The notes under the pieces were generated by a model, which was not told the DNA's origin, made no database searches, and saw nothing but the letters and a program-made list of their open reading frames with translations. From Wenjunlia vitaminophila DSM 41686 (lineage in GTDB: Bacteria > Actinomycetota > Actinomycetes > Streptomycetales > Streptomycetaceae), in contig NZ_KB904669.1 of the NCBI RefSeq assembly GCF_000380165.1, positions 124,185-188,184 on the forward strand: a DNA stretch of 64,000 nucleotides. Direction: 5' to 3'. The position numbers and the translations under genes were made by a program. Positions 46,974-61,170 of this stretch are shown piece by piece (position 1 is the first letter of the stretch; the number at the start of each line of letters is the position of its first letter).

Positions 46974-47103
46974 TTGCAGACCGGCCGGTTGGTTAGTCGA
47001 CACCTCGGTGTGCCCTTGTGGCTCCCCGGTGTCCGTCGGGTGCGTCAGACTGTCTCCGGCAACAGCTCGAGAGATTGGCCAGCAACAGCAGGAGGCGGTT
47101 CCG

Positions 47104-48234
47104 GTGAAGTTCCGGGTGGAGCGAGACGTCCTCGCGGAGGCAGTGGCCTGGGCGGCGCGCAGTCTCCCGGCCCGGCCACCAGCGCCGGTCCTGGCCGGCC
47201 TGCTGCTCAAGGCCAGCGCGGGCACCCTGAGCCTGTCCGGGTTCGACTACGAGGTCTCCGCGCGGGTCGAGGTGGAGGCCGACGTGGAGGACGAGGGCAC
47301 GGTGCTGGTCTCCGGCCGGTTGCTCGCCGACATCTCCAGGTCCCTGCCCAACCGCCCCGTGGAGCTCTCCACCGACGGCGTGCGGGTCAACGTCGTCTGC
47401 GGCAGCTCCCGGTTCACCCTCCACACCCTGCCGGTGGACGAGTACCCGGCGCTGCCGGCGATGCCCGAGGCGTCCGGCTCCGTGCCCGGGGACGTGTTCG
47501 CCGCCGCGGTCGCCCAGGTCGCCATCGCCGCCGGCCGCGACGACACCCTGCCGGTGCTCACCGGCGTGCGGATCGAGATCGAGGGCGACACCGTCACCCT
47601 GGCCGCCACCGACCGGTACCGCTTCGCGGTCCGGGAGTTCCTGTGGAAGCCCGAGGTCTCGGACATGTCCGCGGTGGCGCTGGTCCCCGCCAAGACCCTG
47701 CTCGACACGGCGAAGTCGCTGACCAGCGGGGACACCGTGAGCCTGGCCCTGGCCGGCAGCGGCGGGGGCGAGGGTCTGATCGGCTTCGAGGGCGCGGGAC
47801 GCCGCACCACCACCCGGCTGCTCGAGGGCGACCTGCCCAAGTACCGCACCCTGTTCCCCACCGAGTTCTCCGCGGTGGCGGTCATCGAGACCGCGCCGTT
47901 CGTGGAGGCGGTCAAGCGCGTCGCCCTGGTCGCCGAGCGCAACACCCCGGTCCGGCTCACCTTCGAACAGGACGTGCTCACCCTGGAGGCCGGCTCCAGC
48001 GACGACGCCCAGGCCACCGAGCGCCTCGACGCCCGCCTGGAGGGCGACGACATCTCCATCGCCTTCAACCCCACGTTCCTCCTCGACGGCCTGTCCGCGA
48101 TCGACTCACCCGTCGCCCAGCTCTCCTTCACCACCCACACCAAGCCCGCACTGCTCTCCGGCCGGCCCGCCATCGACGCCGAGGCCAACGAGGCCTACCG
48201 CTACCTGATCATGCCGGTGCGACTCTCCGGCTGA
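47104..48234 (+). CDS. dnaN: DNA polymerase III subunit beta (sliding clamp)
   Basis: The clamp has 376 residues in three similar domains. It starts MKFRVERDVLAEAVAWAARSLPARPPAPVLAGLLL; HTLPVDEYPALP, VLTGVRIEIEGDTVTLAATDRYRFAVRE and the C-terminal YLIMPVRLSG are the usual landmarks. It holds polymerase III on DNA and is the platform for other replication and repair proteins. GTG at 47104 has AGGAGG about eight bases upstream. It lies just right of oriC. Confidence 0.97.
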   Translation: MKFRVERDVLAEAVAWAARSLPARPPAPVLAGLLLKASAGTLSLSGFDYEVSARVEVEADVEDEGTVLVSGRLLADISRSLPNRPVELSTDGVRVNVVCGSSRFTLHTLPVDEYPALPAMPEASGSVPGDVFAAAVAQVAIAAGRDDTLPVLTGVRIEIEGDTVTLAATDRYRFAVREFLWKPEVSDMSAVALVPAKTLLDTAKSLTSGDTVSLALAGSGGGEGLIGFEGAGRRTTTRLLEGDLPKYRTLFPTEFSAVAVIETAPFVEAVKRVALVAERNTPVRLTFEQDVLTLEAGSSDDAQATERLDARLEGDDISIAFNPTFLLDGLSAIDSPVAQLSFTTHTKPALLSGRPAIDAEANEAYRYLIMPVRLSG

Positions 48235-48357
48235 CCGGCCGAGGCGGTCGGCCAGGGCGCCGCGTAGGCTCGTCCGCGGAGGCTCGAGCGCGCCTGCGGA
48301 CCGAGGTCCAGCCGTTCTCGAGGCACCGCACGCACCGCAACGAGTGAAGGGTCTGTG

Positions 48358-49236
48358 ATGGAGCTCGGTCTCATCGGTCTCGGCAAGATGGGCGGGAACA
48401 TGCGGGAGCGGCTCCGCCGCGCCGGCCACACCGTCATCGGGTACGACCGGAACCCGGACCTCGCCGACGTCCACAGCCTCAAGGAGCTTGTGGACGCGCT
48501 GTCCGGGCCCCGTGTGGTGTGGGTCATGGTGCCCGCGGGCAACGCCACCAAGGCGACCATCGAGGCTCTCGCCGACCTGCTGGACCCGGGCGACGTGGTG
48601 GTGGACGGCGGGAACTCCCGCTGGACCGACGACGAGCAGCACGCCGACCTGCTGGGGGCCAGGGAGATCGGCTTCGTGGACTGCGGGGTCTCCGGGGGCG
48701 TCTGGGGCCTGGAGAACGGCTACGCCCTGATGTACGGGGGCAGGCCCGAGGACGTGGCCAAGGTGCAGCCGGTCTTCGACGCCCTCAAGCCCGAGGGCGA
48801 CCTCGGTGCGGTGCACGCGGGCAGGGTCGGTGCGGGGCACTTCGCCAAGATGGTCCACAACGGCATCGAGTACGCCATGATGCAGGCGTTCGCCGAGGGC
48901 TGGGAGCTGCTCGAGGCGGCCGACTCGGTCACCGACGTGCGTGAGGTCTTCCGCAACTGGCAGCAGGGGACGGTGATCCGTTCCTGGCTGCTGGACCTGG
49001 CGGTGCGCGCGCTGGACGAGGACGAGCACCTGACCTCGCTGCGGGGGTACGCCCAGGACTCGGGCGAGGGCCGTTGGACGGTGGAGGCCGCCATCGACAA
49101 CGCGGTGCCGCTGCCGGCGATCACCGCCGCGCTGTTCGCCAGGTTCTCCTCCCGGCAGGACGACTCCCCCCAGATGAAGATGATCGCGGCACTGCGCAAC
49201 CAGTTCGGCGGTCACGCGGTGACCCAGGCCGAGTAA
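48358..49236 (+). CDS. gnd: 6-phosphogluconate dehydrogenase, short decarboxylating form
   Basis: An enzyme of 292 residues that oxidises 6-phosphogluconate to ribulose 5-phosphate. The coenzyme site is [19 protein letters not shown], followed by [48 protein letters not shown] and [16 protein letters not shown] with the catalytic Lys and Asn. This is the short GndA-like class (about 300 residues) found between dnaN and recF in many actinomycetes. ATG at 48358 is preferred over the adjoining GTG at 48355; GAAGGG lies upstream. Preference for NAD or NADP cannot be read with certainty. Confidence 0.93.
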   Translation: MELGLIGLGKMGGNMRERLRRAGHTVIGYDRNPDLADVHSLKELVDALSGPRVVWVMVPAGNATKATIEALADLLDPGDVVVDGGNSRWTDDEQHADLLGAREIGFVDCGVSGGVWGLENGYALMYGGRPEDVAKVQPVFDALKPEGDLGAVHAGRVGAGHFAKMVHNGIEYAMMQAFAEGWELLEAADSVTDVREVFRNWQQGTVIRSWLLDLAVRALDEDEHLTSLRGYAQDSGEGRWTVEAAIDNAVPLPAITAALFARFSSRQDDSPQMKMIAALRNQFGGHAVTQAE

Positions 49237-49315
49237 CCTCGGCTGGCACTACCGCCGGCGGGCCCCCGGGGCGGTCGGTTCCGCACGCTGGCGCACCACC
49301 AGGGATGACCTCCGG

Positions 49316-50509
49316 ATGTACATCTCCCACCTGTCGCTCGCCGACTTCCGTTCGTACCCCCGGGTCGAGGTGGCCCTCGACCCGGGGGTGACCGCGCTGA
49401 TCGGTCCCAACGGCCAGGGCAAGACCAACCTGGTGGAGGCGGTCGGCTACCTCGCCACCCTGGGCAGCCACCGGGTGTCCGGGGACGGTCCGCTGGTCCG
49501 GCACGGCGCGGAACGAGCGGTGCTGCGGGGCGCGGTGGTGGCCGGGGACCGCAGCCGGCTGCTGGAGCTGGAGATCAACCCGGGGCGGGCCAACCGGGCC
49601 CGGATCAACCGGTCGGCGCAGGTCAGGCCGCGGGACCTGCTGGGAATCCTGCGGACGGTGCTGTTCGCGCCGGAGGACCTCGCCCTGGTGAAGGGCGATC
49701 CGGCGGAGCGCCGCAGGTTCCTCGACGAGCTGGTCGTTGCGCGTTCCCCGCGGATGGCCGGGGTCCGGGGGGACTACGAGCGGGTGCTGAAACAGCGCAA
49801 CGCCCTGTTGAAGTCCGCGGTGTGGGCGCGCAGGGCCAGGGGCGGCCGGGTGGACCTGTCCACCCTGGACGTGTGGGACCAGCACCTGGCCCGGGCCGGC
49901 GGGGAGCTGCTCGCCGCCCGGTGGGACCTGGTGGCGACGTTGCAGCCACTGGTGGGCAAGGCCTACGAGCAGCTCGCGCCGGGAGGCGGGCCGGCGACGC
50001 TCGAGTACCGCGGGACCGCGGGTGAGCCGGCGCCGGCCGGGGCCCCGGGGAGCGGGCGGGAGCGGTTCGAGTCGGCCCTCCTCGCCGCGCTCGGTGAGGC
50101 GCGCGGACAGGAGCTGGAGCGCGGGGTGACGTTGGTCGGTCCGCACCGGGACGACCTGCTGCTGGGCATCGGTGACCTGCCGGCGAAGGGGTACGCCAGC
50201 CATGGCGAGTCGTGGTCGTTGGCGTTGGCGCTGCGGCTCGCCTCGTACGACCTGCTGCGCGCGGAGAGTCCGGACCCGCCCGGGCTGCCCCCGGCCCAGG
50301 AGGGCGAGGGCCGACGGGCGGGGGAGCCGGTGCTGGTCCTGGACGACGTGTTCGCGGAGCTGGACGTGGCGCGCCGGCAACGGCTGGCCGAGCTGGTGGC
50401 ACCGGGCGAGCAGGTCCTGGTGACCGCGGCGGTCCCCGAGGACGTGCCCGAGGTGCTGGTCGGGGCGCGCTTCTCGGTCCACGGCGGCGTGGTGGAGAGG
50501 GTGTCGTGA
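49316..50509 (+). CDS. recF: DNA replication/repair protein RecF
   Basis: A protein of 397 residues of the SMC-like ATPase type. Walker A is [18 protein letters not shown]; the signature and Walker B are in [16 protein letters not shown] and [36 protein letters not shown] is the family start. It helps load RecA at gaps. ATG is at 49316. Its stop overlaps the GTG of the next gene (GTGA), so the two are coupled. Confidence 0.95.
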   Translation: MYISHLSLADFRSYPRVEVALDPGVTALIGPNGQGKTNLVEAVGYLATLGSHRVSGDGPLVRHGAERAVLRGAVVAGDRSRLLELEINPGRANRARINRSAQVRPRDLLGILRTVLFAPEDLALVKGDPAERRRFLDELVVARSPRMAGVRGDYERVLKQRNALLKSAVWARRARGGRVDLSTLDVWDQHLARAGGELLAARWDLVATLQPLVGKAYEQLAPGGGPATLEYRGTAGEPAPAGAPGSGRERFESALLAALGEARGQELERGVTLVGPHRDDLLLGIGDLPAKGYASHGESWSLALALRLASYDLLRAESPDPPGLPPAQEGEGRRAGEPVLVLDDVFAELDVARRQRLAELVAPGEQVLVTAAVPEDVPEVLVGARFSVHGGVVERVS

Positions 50510-51087
50510 ACGTTCCCGAGCAACCCGCGGGGCCGCCGGTGGGGCCCTCCGCCGCCGGCCCGGCCGGCTCCTCCGTTCCGTCGCCCGCGGCCCCCTCGGG
50601 GGTGGACCTGGCCCGGGTGGCGCTGCGGGCCGCCCGGGAGCAGGCGCGGGCCAGGGGCGAGGAGGTGGTGCGGCGGCGGCAGGCGCGGCGCGGCGGGCTG
50701 CGGTCCGGGGCGCGGGCCGACGGCCGGGACCCGTTGCCCCTGGGGGTCGCGGTGAACCGGCTGATCACCGAGCGCGGCTGGGAGACACCGGCGGCGGTGG
50801 GCGGGGTGATGGGCCGCTGGCCGCAGCTCGTGGGGCCCGGGGTGGCCCAGCACTGCCGTCCGCTCGGCTACGACCAGCAGGAGCGGGCGCTGACCGTGGC
50901 GTGCGACTCCACGGCGTGGGCGACCCAGTTGCGGTTGCTCGCCCCGCAGCTCGTGGCCCGGCTCAACCAGGACCTGGGGCAGGGCACGGTGCGGCTGATC
51001 AAGGTGCGGGGGCCGGCTGCCCCGCCGGGACCGCGGGGGCGGTTGCGGGCACCGGGGAGCCGGGGGCCCGGGGACACCTACGGGTAA
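50506..51087 (+). CDS. DUF721 (DciA-like) protein
   Basis: A protein of 193 residues. A Pro/Ala- and Arg-rich start ([23 protein letters not shown]) precedes the DUF721 domain ([76 protein letters not shown]). The DUF721 superfamily includes DciA, the bacterial loader of DnaB in organisms without DnaC. Position between recF and gyrB is conserved in actinobacteria. A helicase-loading role here is inferred from the family. Translation is coupled to recF by a four-base overlap. Confidence 0.88.
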   Translation: MNVPEQPAGPPVGPSAAGPAGSSVPSPAAPSGVDLARVALRAAREQARARGEEVVRRRQARRGGLRSGARADGRDPLPLGVAVNRLITERGWETPAAVGGVMGRWPQLVGPGVAQHCRPLGYDQQERALTVACDSTAWATQLRLLAPQLVARLNQDLGQGTVRLIKVRGPAAPPGPRGRLRAPGSRGPGDTYG

Positions 51088-51179
51088 GCGGACGGCAACT
51101 GCGGAGGGTGCTCATCCGAAAGCCTTCAGCGCCCATTACAGCCTCTTGGCGCCCTGCCCCGCGTGTGGGGAGTTGATAG

Positions 51180-53354
<2,175 letters not shown>

Positions 53355-53616
53355 AAGCGGCAGCACCCGAGAGGCCACACCTGAAAGGCACCACCGTTCC
53401 CGGCCCGTCTCCCCTCCCTCCCCGCCCGTCCCGGCCCCCGGGGCCGCGCCTCCGCCGGTTCGTCCGGCCGGCCGGTCACGGGGGAGCCCCCGCCGGGCCC
53501 TTACGATCCGCGGCGCCTGAGTCCCGTCCAGGACGGGCCGGTGGCCGGGACCCACGAGGAGCCGGCCCGTATGCCGCAGCCCCGAGGGGCTGTTCCTGAA
53601 AGGACCTGGACCAGCG

Positions 53617-56171
<2,555 letters not shown>

Positions 56172-56172
<1 letters not shown>

Positions 56173-56789
56173 TGAGTGGAGCCCCGGGCGGCGCCGCAGG
56201 TGGCACAGGGCGGGCGGCCTACGCCCCCTCCCACGGCGGGGCTGGAGAGCACCCCCAGGGGCCTCGGCCGCACCAGCCGCCGCAGGCGTATCCGCCTCCG
56301 GCCACAGCACCGGCGAGCCCCCAGGGCTACCCGGGGGCCGCTGCTGGGCCGTCCGGCGCCGGTGGGGCCACGTCGGGTGCGCGCCGTCGCCCGCGCCCGG
56401 CGGCCCGGACGGTGCCGCGCACCCGGAAGGCACGGCTGAGGGTCGCCAAGGCCGACCCGTGGTCGGTGATGAAGGTCAGCTTCCTGCTCTCCATCGCGCT
56501 GGGCATCTGCACCGTGGTGGCGGTGGCGGTGCTGTGGATGGTGCTGGACGCGATCGGTGTGTTCAGCACCGTCGGCGACACGATCATGGGGGCGACGGGC
56601 TCCGGGACCGACGGTGGCTTCGACCTGGAGTCGTTCCTGTCGCTGCCCCGGGTGCTGACGTTCACCTCGCTGATCGCGGTCATCGACGTGGTGCTGGCGA
56701 CGGCCCTGGCGACCCTGGCTGCCTTCCTGTACAACCTCTCCGCCGGATTCGTGGGTGGCGTCGAGCTGACCCTGGCCGAGGACGAGTAA
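56172..56789 (+). CDS. DUF3566 membrane protein
   Basis: A protein of 205 residues. A Pro/Gly/Ala-rich cytoplasmic N-terminus (1-80) is followed by the DUF3566 domain: RKARLRVAKADPWSVMKVSFLLSIALGICTVVAVAVLWMVLDAIGVF and a second helix (FTSLIAVIDVVLATALATLAAFLYNLSAGFVGGVELTL). The same gene follows gyrA in M. tuberculosis (Rv0007). AGGAGG precedes the ATG, which overlaps the gyrA stop (TGATG). Function is not established. Confidence 0.9.
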
Positions 56790-56794
56790 CCGAT

Positions 56795-56824
56795 TTGGGC
56801 AGTCGCCCCGAGGTGCGCTAGCCT
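56795..56824 (+). promoter_or_regulatory. Probable promoter of tRNA-Ile
   Basis: TTGGGC at 56795-56800 and TAGCCT at 56819-56824 with an 18-base spacer, ending 14 bases before the tRNA. Confidence 0.5.
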
Positions 56825-56837
56825 TTCGGTGCGGCTC

Positions 56838-56914
56838 GGGGCTATAGCTCAGACGGTTAGAGCGCTTCCCTGATAAGGAAGAGGCCACAGGTTCAAGTCC
56901 TGTTAGCCCCACCA
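56838..56914 (+). tRNA. tRNA-Ile (GAT anticodon)
   Basis: The acceptor stem GGGGCTA (56838-56844) pairs with TAGCCCC (56904-56910); then discriminator A and an encoded CCA (56912-56914). The D arm is AGCTCAGACGGTTAGAGC, the anticodon loop CTGATAA carries GAT, and the T loop is GTTCAAGTC. It lies after gyrBA-DUF3566, as in other actinobacteria. Confidence 0.97.
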
Positions 56915-57256
56915 GTAGAGAAACCGCAGGTCATTGGCCCGGTTCCCGCCGTGGAAGATTTTTCCCGTGGCGGAGCCGGGCTTGTCCGTTGCGACGGACC
57001 GTCGATGGCGTGGCTGTCCGTGTTGGGGCCGCCGGGTTCGGACGGGGGGCCGGGAGCCGTCGGGCGCCGGGTTCGGGCCGGGAGGCGGTCGCGCACCAGA
57101 CTGACACCGCGGGTCAGTTTGACTTGGGGAGCGCTTGGGTATCGGGCCAGGTCACCGATTGATCTCGGCCGGTGTGTATCATCGGGCGCACGGTGCATTC
57201 GCTCCAGCGGGTGCCAAGTGCTCAACTCTCCAATGTCGCAAGGAAGAGGTCGCGCG
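56915..57256. other. Gene-free stretch after tRNA-Ile
   Basis: About 340 bases. It contains a TATCAT word at 57177-57182, which could be a -10 element for the next small gene, but no convincing -35. I see no other structure. Confidence 0.4.
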
Positions 57257-57394
57257 GTGAAGAAGTTTCTCCTGATCGCACTGGCGGCTGTCGGCGGTCT
57301 CTTCGTGTACCGCCAGATCCAGGCTGGTCGTGCCGAGGAGGACCTGTGGACGGAGGCCACCGACTCCGTTCCCGCCGGGTCCGGCGCACGCTGA
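57257..57394 (+). CDS. DLW-39 family protein
   Basis: A protein of 45 residues: VKKFLLIALAAVGGLFVYRQ, then QAGRAEEDLWTEATDS. It has one short hydrophobic segment followed by the DLW motif that names this small actinobacterial family. GTG at 57257 is preceded by GGAAGAGG. The gene characteristically follows gyrA and tRNA-Ile in actinobacteria; its function is unknown. Confidence 0.88.
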   Translation: MKKFLLIALAAVGGLFVYRQIQAGRAEEDLWTEATDSVPAGSGAR

Positions 57395-57574
57395 CTCAGA
57401 TGTGAAAGCCTCCCTCCGGCTCCGGTCGCCATGGCGGCCGGAGCCGTGACGTTTCCCGGTTCCGCTCCGTGTCCTCCCCGCTCCGTACGCTGTGCTGCCC
57501 GGTGGGCCCGCCGGAACCGGTGACCGGCCACCGGGCGTGCCAGAACGGCGAAGGACGGCGAAGGACGAGCGAGG

Positions 57575-58894
57575 GTGAAGCGGATGGGGAAGGGTGCCCG
57601 GGGCTGGGTCGCGGCGGTGTGCGCGCTGGCGGCGGTCGGAGCGGCCCAGTTCCCCGCCGTCGCCGCCGAGGACGGCCCCGATCCTGACCGGTTGCCGCCC
57701 TACGAGTTGGCGGACACCGTCGTCAGGGGCACCAGGGCCAGCACCGACGCCCCCGCCCTGGAGCCCGGGAGCTACCGGGACACCATCGCCCCGGGGCAGA
57801 AGAAGTACTACGCGGTGGACCTGGACTCCACCTCCGACGCCTACGTGGCGGCGTTCGCGTTCCCCGAGCCCCGCAGCACGGTCGCCCACTCCGACGGGAT
57901 CATGGTGGAGTTGGAGAGCGCCGACGACACCACCTGCTTCGACGAGCAGCCCACCTTCGACAGCGACGGTGCCGCCCGGCCGGTGGGTGACTACGTCGTG
58001 CGCAGGATCGGCCCCGACCTGGACTGCCAACGGGCGGACCGCTACCTGTTCTCGGTGGAGCGGATCAGCGACGAGGAGTCCGACCAGGCCGTGTGGCCGC
58101 TGGAGCTGTCCTTCATGGTCGAACCGGGGCTGGAGAAGGGCGAACCGGTGCCGGACGCGCCCGGGAAGTGGGCGGCGACACCGCCGGCCGGGCTCACCCA
58201 GGACCGGCGCCCGGTCCGCGGCGGCACCGGATTCGAGGACGCGCCGGCCATCGGCCAGGGCGTCTGGGGGGACCGCATCCTGCCCGGGCAGACCCTCTTC
58301 TACCGGGTGCCCGTGGAGTGGGGGGAGCAGCTCTTCGCCGAGGCGCGGTTCGCCAACGCGGACCAGGTCACCGATGACCGGGGCTACGCCTCCGAGGGCA
58401 TCCGGATGGAGCTGTTCAACCCCGCCCGGGGGCTGGTCTCCTGGGAGGAGGGCCCGTACGCGGGTGAGAAGGAGGTCGCCGCGCTCGGCACCGCCCCCGT
58501 GTCGTACGCCCACCGCGACGACGCGGACGCGGACTACGAGGTCCAGAGCATGCGCATGTCCGGGTGGTACTACCTGGCGGTCAGCCTCCATCCGGAGACG
58601 GCGGACTTCGTCAGCGGTGGCGTGTCGCTCAACGTGCTGGTCCGGTTGGAGGAGTCGGCCGAGGCGGAGGAGCCGCCCTACGACGGGGACGCGACGGCGG
58701 CCGGGTTCGGTGTCACCGACGCCGACCGGGCGGCTGCCCGCCGCGGTGTCGTGCCGGGAGGCGCCGGGGCCGACGACGTCAGGCCCGTGTTGGCGGTGGC
58801 CGGGTTGGGCACCGGCAGCGCGCTGGTGCTCGGGCTGGCCGGCTGGACCCTGATCGCCCGCCGCCGCGCCGCGGGCCGGCCCGGTCCCGCCTGA
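57575..58894 (+). CDS. Secreted, membrane-anchored protein of unknown function
   Basis: A protein of 439 residues. A signal peptide (GWVAAVCALAAVGAAQFPAVAA) is followed by two similar outside parts, each with a pattern like SYRDTIAPGQKKYYAVDL or GDRILPGQTLFYRVPVEWG, resembling the pre-peptidase C-terminal type of beta-sandwich. A C-terminal helix (PVLAVAGLGTGSALVLGLAGWTLIA) and RRR tail anchor it. GTG at 57575 or ATG at 57584 may start it. It converges with the kinase gene, one base apart. Proteins of this make-up appear in actinomycetes near export or kinase genes; I cannot name a family. Confidence 0.72.
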   Translation: MKRMGKGARGWVAAVCALAAVGAAQFPAVAAEDGPDPDRLPPYELADTVVRGTRASTDAPALEPGSYRDTIAPGQKKYYAVDLDSTSDAYVAAFAFPEPRSTVAHSDGIMVELESADDTTCFDEQPTFDSDGAARPVGDYVVRRIGPDLDCQRADRYLFSVERISDEESDQAVWPLELSFMVEPGLEKGEPVPDAPGKWAATPPAGLTQDRRPVRGGTGFEDAPAIGQGVWGDRILPGQTLFYRVPVEWGEQLFAEARFANADQVTDDRGYASEGIRMELFNPARGLVSWEEGPYAGEKEVAALGTAPVSYAHRDDADADYEVQSMRMSGWYYLAVSLHPETADFVSGGVSLNVLVRLEESAEAEEPPYDGDATAAGFGVTDADRAAARRGVVPGGAGADDVRPVLAVAGLGTGSALVLGLAGWTLIARRRAAGRPGPA

Positions 58895-58895
58895 C

Positions 58896-60218
58896 CTATC
58901 CGGTGAGCAGTGCCCAGAACCCCACCGCGAAGCACGCCGCGGCCAGCAGCAGGACCGGGACGACCACCGTCCGCGGTGGACCGGGGCGCCGGACCAGGAC
59001 CCGTTCCCGGTCGTCGTCGCGGTCGGTCGGCGGCACGTCCGAGCCGGGGTCGCCCTCCGGCAGCGAAGAGACAGCCGTCGGCCGGGTCGGGCCCGGGCGG
59101 GTCACGGTGGGCACGCCGGCCAGCGCCCGGGGCGGTACGACCTCCGGCAGCGGCTCCGGCGGAGTCCGCGGCGCGGCCAGCGGGAAGTCGTCCCCGGACG
59201 TCGAGGCGACCGTCGGGGTCGGAGTGGACGGTTCCGCCGGCTGTGGCGTCGGGGGCTGACCGACGGCCGGCCCGGGTATCGGCCCCCGCCCCGCCGCGCG
59301 GGGATCGGTCGGTGCGGTGGCCCCGGCGGGGGGACGGGCCGGCCCCCGGGGACCGAACCCCGGTGGCGGCGGCCCGAGCTGGTCGGGGATGTCGACGCCG
59401 TCCGCCGCGTCGGTGGGCGGGTCGGGGAGGAGTTCCCAGGCCGCGGTGAGCGCCTTGCGCGCCCCGATGGCGGTGCGGAACCTGGCGTCCGGGTTCGGGT
59501 TGAGCAGGGAGGCCACGAGCTGCCACAGGGCGTGCGGCACCCCCTCGGGGGCGGCCGGGAAACCCCCGGAGACGTAGGACGCGGACAGCGTCTCGGCGTC
59601 CGGCCTGGTCCCGGTCAGCATGAACATCGCCACCAGACCGACCGCGTACAGGTCCTGGGGGAAGTCCGGGTCGGCGCCGAGGAGCTGCTCGGGCGCGAAG
59701 TAGCCGGGGGTGCCCACCACCAGGTGGGTCTCGGTGAGCCGGGCGTCGCCGAGCCGCACCGAGATGCCGAAGTCGGACAGCCGCAGGTGGGGCCGTGCCG
59801 TGCCGGTGGCCTCGAGCAGCAGGTTGGCCGGCTTGATGTCCCGGTGCACCACCTGCTCGCCGTGCACCGCGGTCAGCCCGGCGAGGAGCTGGTCGAGCAG
59901 GGTGCACACCAGTCGGGGCGGCAGCGCGCCGTAGTGGCTGATCAGGTGCGCCAGCGAGCCGCCGCGCACCAGGTCCATGGTGAACAGCACCTTGTCGTCG
60001 TCGGCGGCCCAGCCGGTCGGCGCCAGCACGTGCGGGTGGTCGATCCGCAGCGCCTGCTCCCGGACGAACCGCAGCAGGGCGTGGGCGTCGCTCTGCTGGA
60101 GCACCTTGGCCGCGACGTAACGCCCTCGCCGGTGGTCCCAGGCCCGCCAGACCTCACCGACCCCACCACGACCGATCGGGTCGGCCAGTTCGTACCGACC
60201 CGCGAAGAGCTCGCCCAT
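58896..60218 (-). CDS. Hanks-type serine/threonine protein kinase
   Basis: A protein of 440 residues. The kinase domain (about 1-260) is complete: glycine loop GRGGVGEVW, Lys in YVAAKVL, VVHRDIKPANLLL with catalytic Asp, LSDFGISVRLG, and GTPGYFAPEQLLG. A Pro-rich juxtamembrane stretch leads to one helix at the extreme C-terminus (TVVVPVLLLAAACFAVGFWALL), leaving almost nothing outside, so it has no sensor domain of its own. ATG 60218 is used; GTG 60230 is possible. Its stop abuts that of the secreted anchored protein on the other strand, a possible outside partner; that is speculation. Confidence 0.9.
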   Translation of the reverse strand: MGELFAGRYELADPIGRGGVGEVWRAWDHRRGRYVAAKVLQQSDAHALLRFVREQALRIDHPHVLAPTGWAADDDKVLFTMDLVRGGSLAHLISHYGALPPRLVCTLLDQLLAGLTAVHGEQVVHRDIKPANLLLEATGTARPHLRLSDFGISVRLGDARLTETHLVVGTPGYFAPEQLLGADPDFPQDLYAVGLVAMFMLTGTRPDAETLSASYVSGGFPAAPEGVPHALWQLVASLLNPNPDARFRTAIGARKALTAAWELLPDPPTDAADGVDIPDQLGPPPPGFGPRGPARPPAGATAPTDPRAAGRGPIPGPAVGQPPTPQPAEPSTPTPTVASTSGDDFPLAAPRTPPEPLPEVVPPRALAGVPTVTRPGPTRPTAVSSLPEGDPGSDVPPTDRDDDRERVLVRRPGPPRTVVVPVLLLAAACFAVGFWALLTG

Positions 60219-60535
60219 GGCCCGTTCCACCCCACCTCGTCGTCGTCCCGTTCCGCCGCGCCGTGGCGCCGTCCGTGGTGCCGCCCGTAGTGCCGGTGCG
60301 GCGCCGTCCGTGGTGCCGGTCGGCTCGGTGTCCCCCTGGGAAACCTCGCCCCTCCCGCCTGTCCGGGTGCGGGCGTGGCGGACGCTCGTGGTCGTCCTCG
60401 GCCGGACGGCGGTGCCGTCCGCCGCTGGACGAAGGGTACGCGGCGGGCGTGGCGCCCCCGGTGCCGGCTTTCTCGTTCGGCTCCGGCGCGGACACCCGGT
60501 ACCCTGGTCACCGGCGGCCGTCCGCCGACCGCCGA
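60219..60535. other. Intergenic region between kinase and tRNA-Ala
   Basis: About 317 bases with the kinase promoter on minus and, weakly, a TTCGGC (60476)-18-TACCCT (60500) promoter for tRNA-Ala on plus. No gene is supported here. Confidence 0.4.
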
Positions 60536-60608
60536 GGGGCCTTAGCTCAGTTGGCAGAGCGCTGTCTTTGCATGGCAGATGTCAGGGGTTCGACTCCCCT
60601 AGGCTCCA
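60536..60608 (+). tRNA. tRNA-Ala (TGC anticodon)
   Basis: The acceptor GGGGCCT (60536-60542) pairs with AGGCTCC (60601-60607) with one G-U pair; discriminator A at 60608. The anticodon loop TTTGCAT carries TGC, and the T loop is GTTCGACTC. CCA is not encoded (the next bases are CAC), so it depends on Cca. Confidence 0.97.
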
Positions 60609-60617
60609 CACCTGAAG

Positions 60618-60651
60618 CCCCCTCTGACCTGCGGATACGCGGTCAGGGGGG
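60618..60651 (+). terminator. Hairpin after tRNA-Ala
   Basis: CCCCTCTGACC pairs with GGTCAGGGGGG (one T-G wobble) over an 11-base loop, followed by TGTTCTTGT, giving a mild U-tract. Confidence 0.65.
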
Positions 60652-60885
60652 TGTTCTTGTCCCGTATCCCCGCATCGACGTGTCAGCACGGTGGTGTTGG
60701 GCGTGAGCCTCTGGTGGCCCGTGTTCTCCGGGGCACGGGACGGCCTTCTCTCCCCTGGCGGATCGCCTGGCTCAGCGGAGCGTCGGGGAGCTGCCCGCCG
60801 CTGGCTCCCCCCCGTGGATCTCCTGGATGGGGACTGGGTTGCGCAGGGCTTCCTGATTTCCTACTCCTTTGACACAATCGCTTCC

Positions 60886-61170
60886 ATGTCTGAGATGACG
60901 TACGGCATCGGAGAGGGACCAGCGACCCGGGTCAGCCTGTCGCTACCTGAGGGGACCGCGGAGGCGATCCGAGCCCGGGTCGGTAAACGGGAGTTTTCCG
61001 CGTTCATCGCTGCGGCCGTCGAGCGGGAGCTGAGGGGGCAGGTGCTGGATGAGTACCTGGCGGACTACGAGAGCCGCAAGGGGCCGGTGACCGAGCAGGC
61101 GCAGCAGCGAGCGAGGCAGGTGTTCGACGAGGTGTTCGCCGAGGAAGACCAGTGGCCCGCCGCAAGCTGA
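60886..61170 (+). CDS. VapB-like ribbon-helix-helix antitoxin
   Basis: A protein of 94 residues. The N-terminal part TRVSLSLPEGTAEAIRARVGKREFSAFIAAAVERELRG has the strand-helix-helix pattern of RHH/CopG antitoxins; the acidic C-terminal half (DEYLADYESRKGPVTEQ ... FDEVFAEEDQW) is the likely toxin-binding tail. ATG 60886 is chosen; the frame is open upstream but not protein-like. It overlaps the PIN toxin gene by 19 bases, the usual antitoxin-first layout, and such pairs repress their own promoter. Confidence 0.8.
   Translation: MSEMTYGIGEGPATRVSLSLPEGTAEAIRARVGKREFSAFIAAAVERELRGQVLDEYLADYESRKGPVTEQAQQRARQVFDEVFAEEDQWPAAS

Noticed and set aside
60219-60615. Frames overlapping tRNA-Ala
   Set aside because: They run through the tRNA and are Pro/Arg-rich chance frames.
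60869-60874. TTGACA as -35 of the vapBC promoter
   Set aside because: It lies only 12 bases before the chosen start codon and has no -10 at a usable distance.
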